DNA of 7,435 bases, from positions 7,635 to 15,069 of the forward strand of contig JAGRCC010000200.1 in NCBI GenBank assembly GCA_020433785.1. The letters run 5' to 3'. Each line of letters opens with the position of its first letter. Position 1 is the first letter of the stretch. A model generated the notes under the pieces. That model was not told the DNA's origin, did no database searches, and worked only from the letters and a program-made list of their open reading frames with translations. This document shows, one piece after another, positions 5,844 through 7,435 of this stretch. This DNA comes from Anaerolineae bacterium (GTDB lineage Bacteria > Chloroflexota > Anaerolineae > 4572-78 > J111). The position numbers and the translations under genes are program-made.

Positions 5844-5885
5844 CCATTAAATATTCACAATTTGTTTAGAAGTTACGCAGTTCTT

Positions 5886-5978
5886 GTCATTTCGAGCGAC
5901 GATAGGAGCGAGAAATCCCTACGACGTCCGATTGCAAACAACGTTCTGGGGGATTTCTCGCTTGTCGCTCGAAATGAC
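5886..5978. repeat. 93-nt palindromic intergenic element (REP/MITE-like)
   Basis: The left arm (5886-5919) starts GTCATTTCGAGCGAC and ends GCGAGAAATCCC. The right arm (5950-5978) is its reverse complement. The arms pair perfectly over 15 + 12 bp, interrupted by a 7/2-nt internal asymmetry, around a 30-nt loop. The element sits 14 bp past the stop of the aldo/keto reductase on the minus strand. The TCATTTCGAGCG...GCGAGAAATC pattern is typical of repeated non-coding palindromes found in many copies in some environmental bacterial genomes (recollection, not searched). No T-run follows on either strand, so it is not a standard terminator, though it could protect an mRNA 3' end. Confidence 0.8.
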
Positions 5979-5992
5979 ATAGCGATATTATT

Positions 5993-6991
5993 TTACCAGG
6001 CATACGCCTTGGGCGCTTCGCCGCCGGGACCGGGGAAGATTTCGTCGAGTTTGCCCAAAATCTCGTCATCCAAGGTAATTTCGGTAGCGCGAACGGCGCT
6101 CTCCAACTGCTCCATCGTGCGCGGGCCGATGATCGGCGCGGCGACGACGGGGTTGTGCAGCAGCCAGGCCAGCGCCACTTCACCGGGCGGCTCGCCGATG
6201 TCTTTGCACAGCGCTTCGTACTTTTCGAGCTTGTCCCGTTTTTCCTCGACTTGCTTCCGAAAATCGTCATTGGTGCGCCGGCCGCTGGCCATCTTTTCTA
6301 ACACGCCGCCCAGCAAGCCACCGCCCAGCGGGCTCCAGGGGATGAGACCCAAGCCGTAGTGGCGACAGGCCGGAATGACTTCCAGTTCGACCATACGGTT
6401 GTCGAGGTGATAAATGCTCTGTTCGCTGACTAAGCCCATCAGACCGCGCTTAGAGGCTTCCTGGCAGGCCGTAGCGATGTCCCAGCCGGCGAAGTTACTG
6501 GAACCGACATACACCACTTTCCCCTGCTTAACCAGGCTATCGAAGCCCTGCCAGGTTTCATCCCAAGGACAAGCGCGATCAACGTGGTGCATTTGGTACA
6601 GATCGATCCAATCGGTTTGGAGCCGTTTCAGGCTGCCCTCGCAGTGCTTTTTGATTTTCATCGCCGACAAACTGCGCCCGTCGCTGTTCGGTTCCGGTTT
6701 GTTAGCTTTACGGGTAACGGGGTTAAAGACTTTGGTCGCCAACACCACGGCATCGCGCCGGCCGCCGCCCTGGGCCAACCAGCGGCCGATGATCTCTTCT
6801 GTCGCGCCTTGCTCGATAGCCCAGCCGTAAACGTCGGCCGTATCAAAGAAGTTGATGCCCAACTCCAGCGCCCGGTCCATAATTTTGTAGCTGTCCTCCT
6901 CGGAGGTGTGCCAGCCGAAGTTCATCGTGCCCAGGCATAAATTGCTAACCAGGACACCGTGCTGGCCTAATCGTCTGTGTTCGATAGCCAT
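5993..6991 (-). CDS. Aldo/keto reductase
   Basis: The 332-aa product is a full-length NADPH-dependent aldo/keto reductase of the Kv-beta-like / YajO-like branch, a cytosolic (alpha/beta)8 barrel that reduces aldehydes or ketones. The catalytic tetrad is in place: Asp50 and Tyr55 in FFDTADVYG, Lys87 in LATKVF, and His135 in LYQMHHVD. Cofactor-binding elements include GSSNF (163-167), SEQSIYHL in the middle, IPWSPLGGGLLGG after it, and IIGPRTMEQLESA toward the C-terminus. The ATG at 6991 has an excellent AAGGAG 6 nt upstream. A weak promoter candidate (TTGGGT, 18 bp, TAAAAT; plus positions 7025-7054) lies upstream on the minus strand. The gene is divergent from the antitoxin gene and is followed by a large palindrome. 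Substrate is unknown. Confidence 0.92.
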   Translation of the reverse strand: MAIEHRRLGQHGVLVSNLCLGTMNFGWHTSEEDSYKIMDRALELGINFFDTADVYGWAIEQGATEEIIGRWLAQGGGRRDAVVLATKVFNPVTRKANKPEPNSDGRSLSAMKIKKHCEGSLKRLQTDWIDLYQMHHVDRACPWDETWQGFDSLVKQGKVVYVGSSNFAGWDIATACQEASKRGLMGLVSEQSIYHLDNRMVELEVIPACRHYGLGLIPWSPLGGGLLGGVLEKMASGRRTNDDFRKQVEEKRDKLEKYEALCKDIGEPPGEVALAWLLHNPVVAAPIIGPRTMEQLESAVRATEITLDDEILGKLDEIFPGPGGEAPKAYAW

Positions 6992-7068
6992 GTTTTCTCC
7001 TTGTTGCCCATATTGAGACTTGGTATTTTATCTTTCGGCTAAACGGTAACCCAAAATCGACAATCGTT

Positions 7069-7097
7069 TTGACAGGTTCATTCCATTTTCTTACAAT
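7069..7097 (+). promoter_or_regulatory. Near-consensus sigma70 promoter for the antitoxin-toxin pair
   Basis: TTGACA (7069-7074) and TACAAT (7092-7097) are separated by exactly 17 bp. The -35 is a perfect match to the consensus and the -10 has one mismatch. Transcription would begin near 7104, about 50 nt before the antitoxin start. It is the strongest promoter-like sequence in the window and points directly at the antitoxin gene. No clear flanking operator palindrome was found. Confidence 0.65.
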
Positions 7098-7153
7098 TCA
7101 ACTAAAAGCTCAATATGATGCTTGGATAAGTTCAGCAGAAAGTAGGTGTAAAA

Positions 7154-7396
7154 TTGTTGACGAAACTGTCATCTAATGGACAAATTGTTATACCTAAAGC
7201 AGTCAGACAAGCCTTAAACTTGCAGCCTGGAGCGCAGTTCAATATCCGACTGAGCGAAGGTAATATTTTATTAGAGCCGATAGTGGCTTCCTCAATTGAA
7301 GCCTTGTACGGAAAATTTTCTGGCACCGATTTCTTAAGCAGTCAGGAAGAGGAACACCAACAGGAGCTACTTAATGACCCCTCGGCTGGTGCTTGA
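7154..7396 (+). CDS. AbrB/SpoVT-type antitoxin (VapB-like)
   Basis: The 80-aa product begins with an AbrB/MazE swapped-hairpin DNA-binding domain: LSSNGQIVIPKAVRQAL (about residues 5-21), LQPGAQFNIRLSEGNILLEP after it. This is followed by an acidic, Gln/Glu-rich C-terminal tail typical of toxin-binding segments. VapB-like antitoxins of this kind neutralise a PIN-domain RNase and repress their own promoter. TTG at 7154 is taken as start, with AGGTG 5 nt upstream; a TTG one codon later is an alternative. The gene is visibly AT-richer than its neighbours, which fits horizontal acquisition of a toxin-antitoxin module. Its last 23 nt overlap the start of the toxin gene. Confidence 0.85.
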   Translation: MLTKLSSNGQIVIPKAVRQALNLQPGAQFNIRLSEGNILLEPIVASSIEALYGKFSGTDFLSSQEEEHQQELLNDPSAGA

Positions 7397-7435
7397 CGCC
7401 TGGGCGGTTTTGGCTTTCTTGCAAAAAGAAGAACC
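7374..7435 (+). CDS. PIN-domain (VapC-like) toxin, 5' part only
   Basis: An ATG at 7374, with AGGAG about 8 nt upstream, opens a frame that runs off the window after 20 codons. The readable part is MTPRLVLDAWAVLAFLQKEE. The segment LVLDAWAVLAFLQ is the first strand and helix of PIN-domain RNases, with Asp8 as the first metal-binding acidic residue. With the overlapping AbrB-type antitoxin this makes a VapBC toxin-antitoxin operon. The remaining acidic residues lie outside the window, so activity cannot be judged. Confidence 0.75.
   Translation, partial: MTPRLVLDAWAVLAFLQKEE

Noticed and set aside
5340..6359. A 339-codon open frame on the plus strand
   Set aside because: It is antisense to the well-supported deaminase and aldo/keto reductase genes, spans the palindromic spacer, and its translation shows no recognisable domain. 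It is a GC-rich shadow frame.

Overview
The window is about 7.4 kb of GC-rich, gene-dense bacterial DNA. It suggests a free-living bacterium of a Chloroflexota-like lineage (low to moderate confidence). The reasons are the gene mix (archaeal/eukaryotic-type peptidyl-tRNA hydrolase Pth2, TauE/SafE exporter, nitronate monooxygenase, aldo/keto reductase, a VapBC-type pair), the use of GTG/TTG starts, and several palindromic intergenic repeats. No rRNA, tRNA, CRISPR array or transposase was seen.

Layout. Bases 1-233 are a leader with a 61-bp tandem duplication whose units each carry a CUUG-loop hairpin, followed by a third hairpin and a T-run. A plus-strand operon follows: an M20D amidohydrolase (234-1433), a TauE/SafE (TSUP) membrane permease starting 1 nt after its stop (1435-2163), and a zinc nucleoside/base deaminase (2202-2669). 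Converging on it, 7 bp away, is a minus-strand nitronate monooxygenase-like flavoprotein (2677-3747). This gene is divergent from a LysR-type regulator (3857-4777). The 109-bp spacer between them holds a perfect 8-9-8 inverted repeat of LysR type that overlaps the -35 of a candidate promoter for the flavoprotein.

After the LysR gene comes a repeat-rich convergent spacer (4778-4959). Next is a minus-strand group transcribed in the order aldo/keto reductase (5993-6991), a 93-nt palindromic element and AT-rich spacer, a second nucleoside deaminase (5307-5792), and Pth2 (4960-5331, TTG start inside the deaminase 3' end). At the right edge is an AT-richer plus-strand AbrB-type antitoxin (7154-7396) behind a near-consensus promoter. 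It overlaps the first 20 codons of a PIN-domain (VapC-like) toxin cut off by the window end.

How the genes may work together (inference). The first operon combines amide hydrolysis, amine removal from a heterocycle, and a small-anion exporter, which would fit catabolism of a nitrogen-containing compound with release of an acid or sulfur product. The LysR/nitronate monooxygenase pair looks like a classic divergent regulator-target unit. The most noteworthy items are the shared palindromic repeat that has entered the 3' coding end of the LysR gene, the paired ACCGGT-centred palindromes, and the overlapping deaminase-pth2 gene pair.
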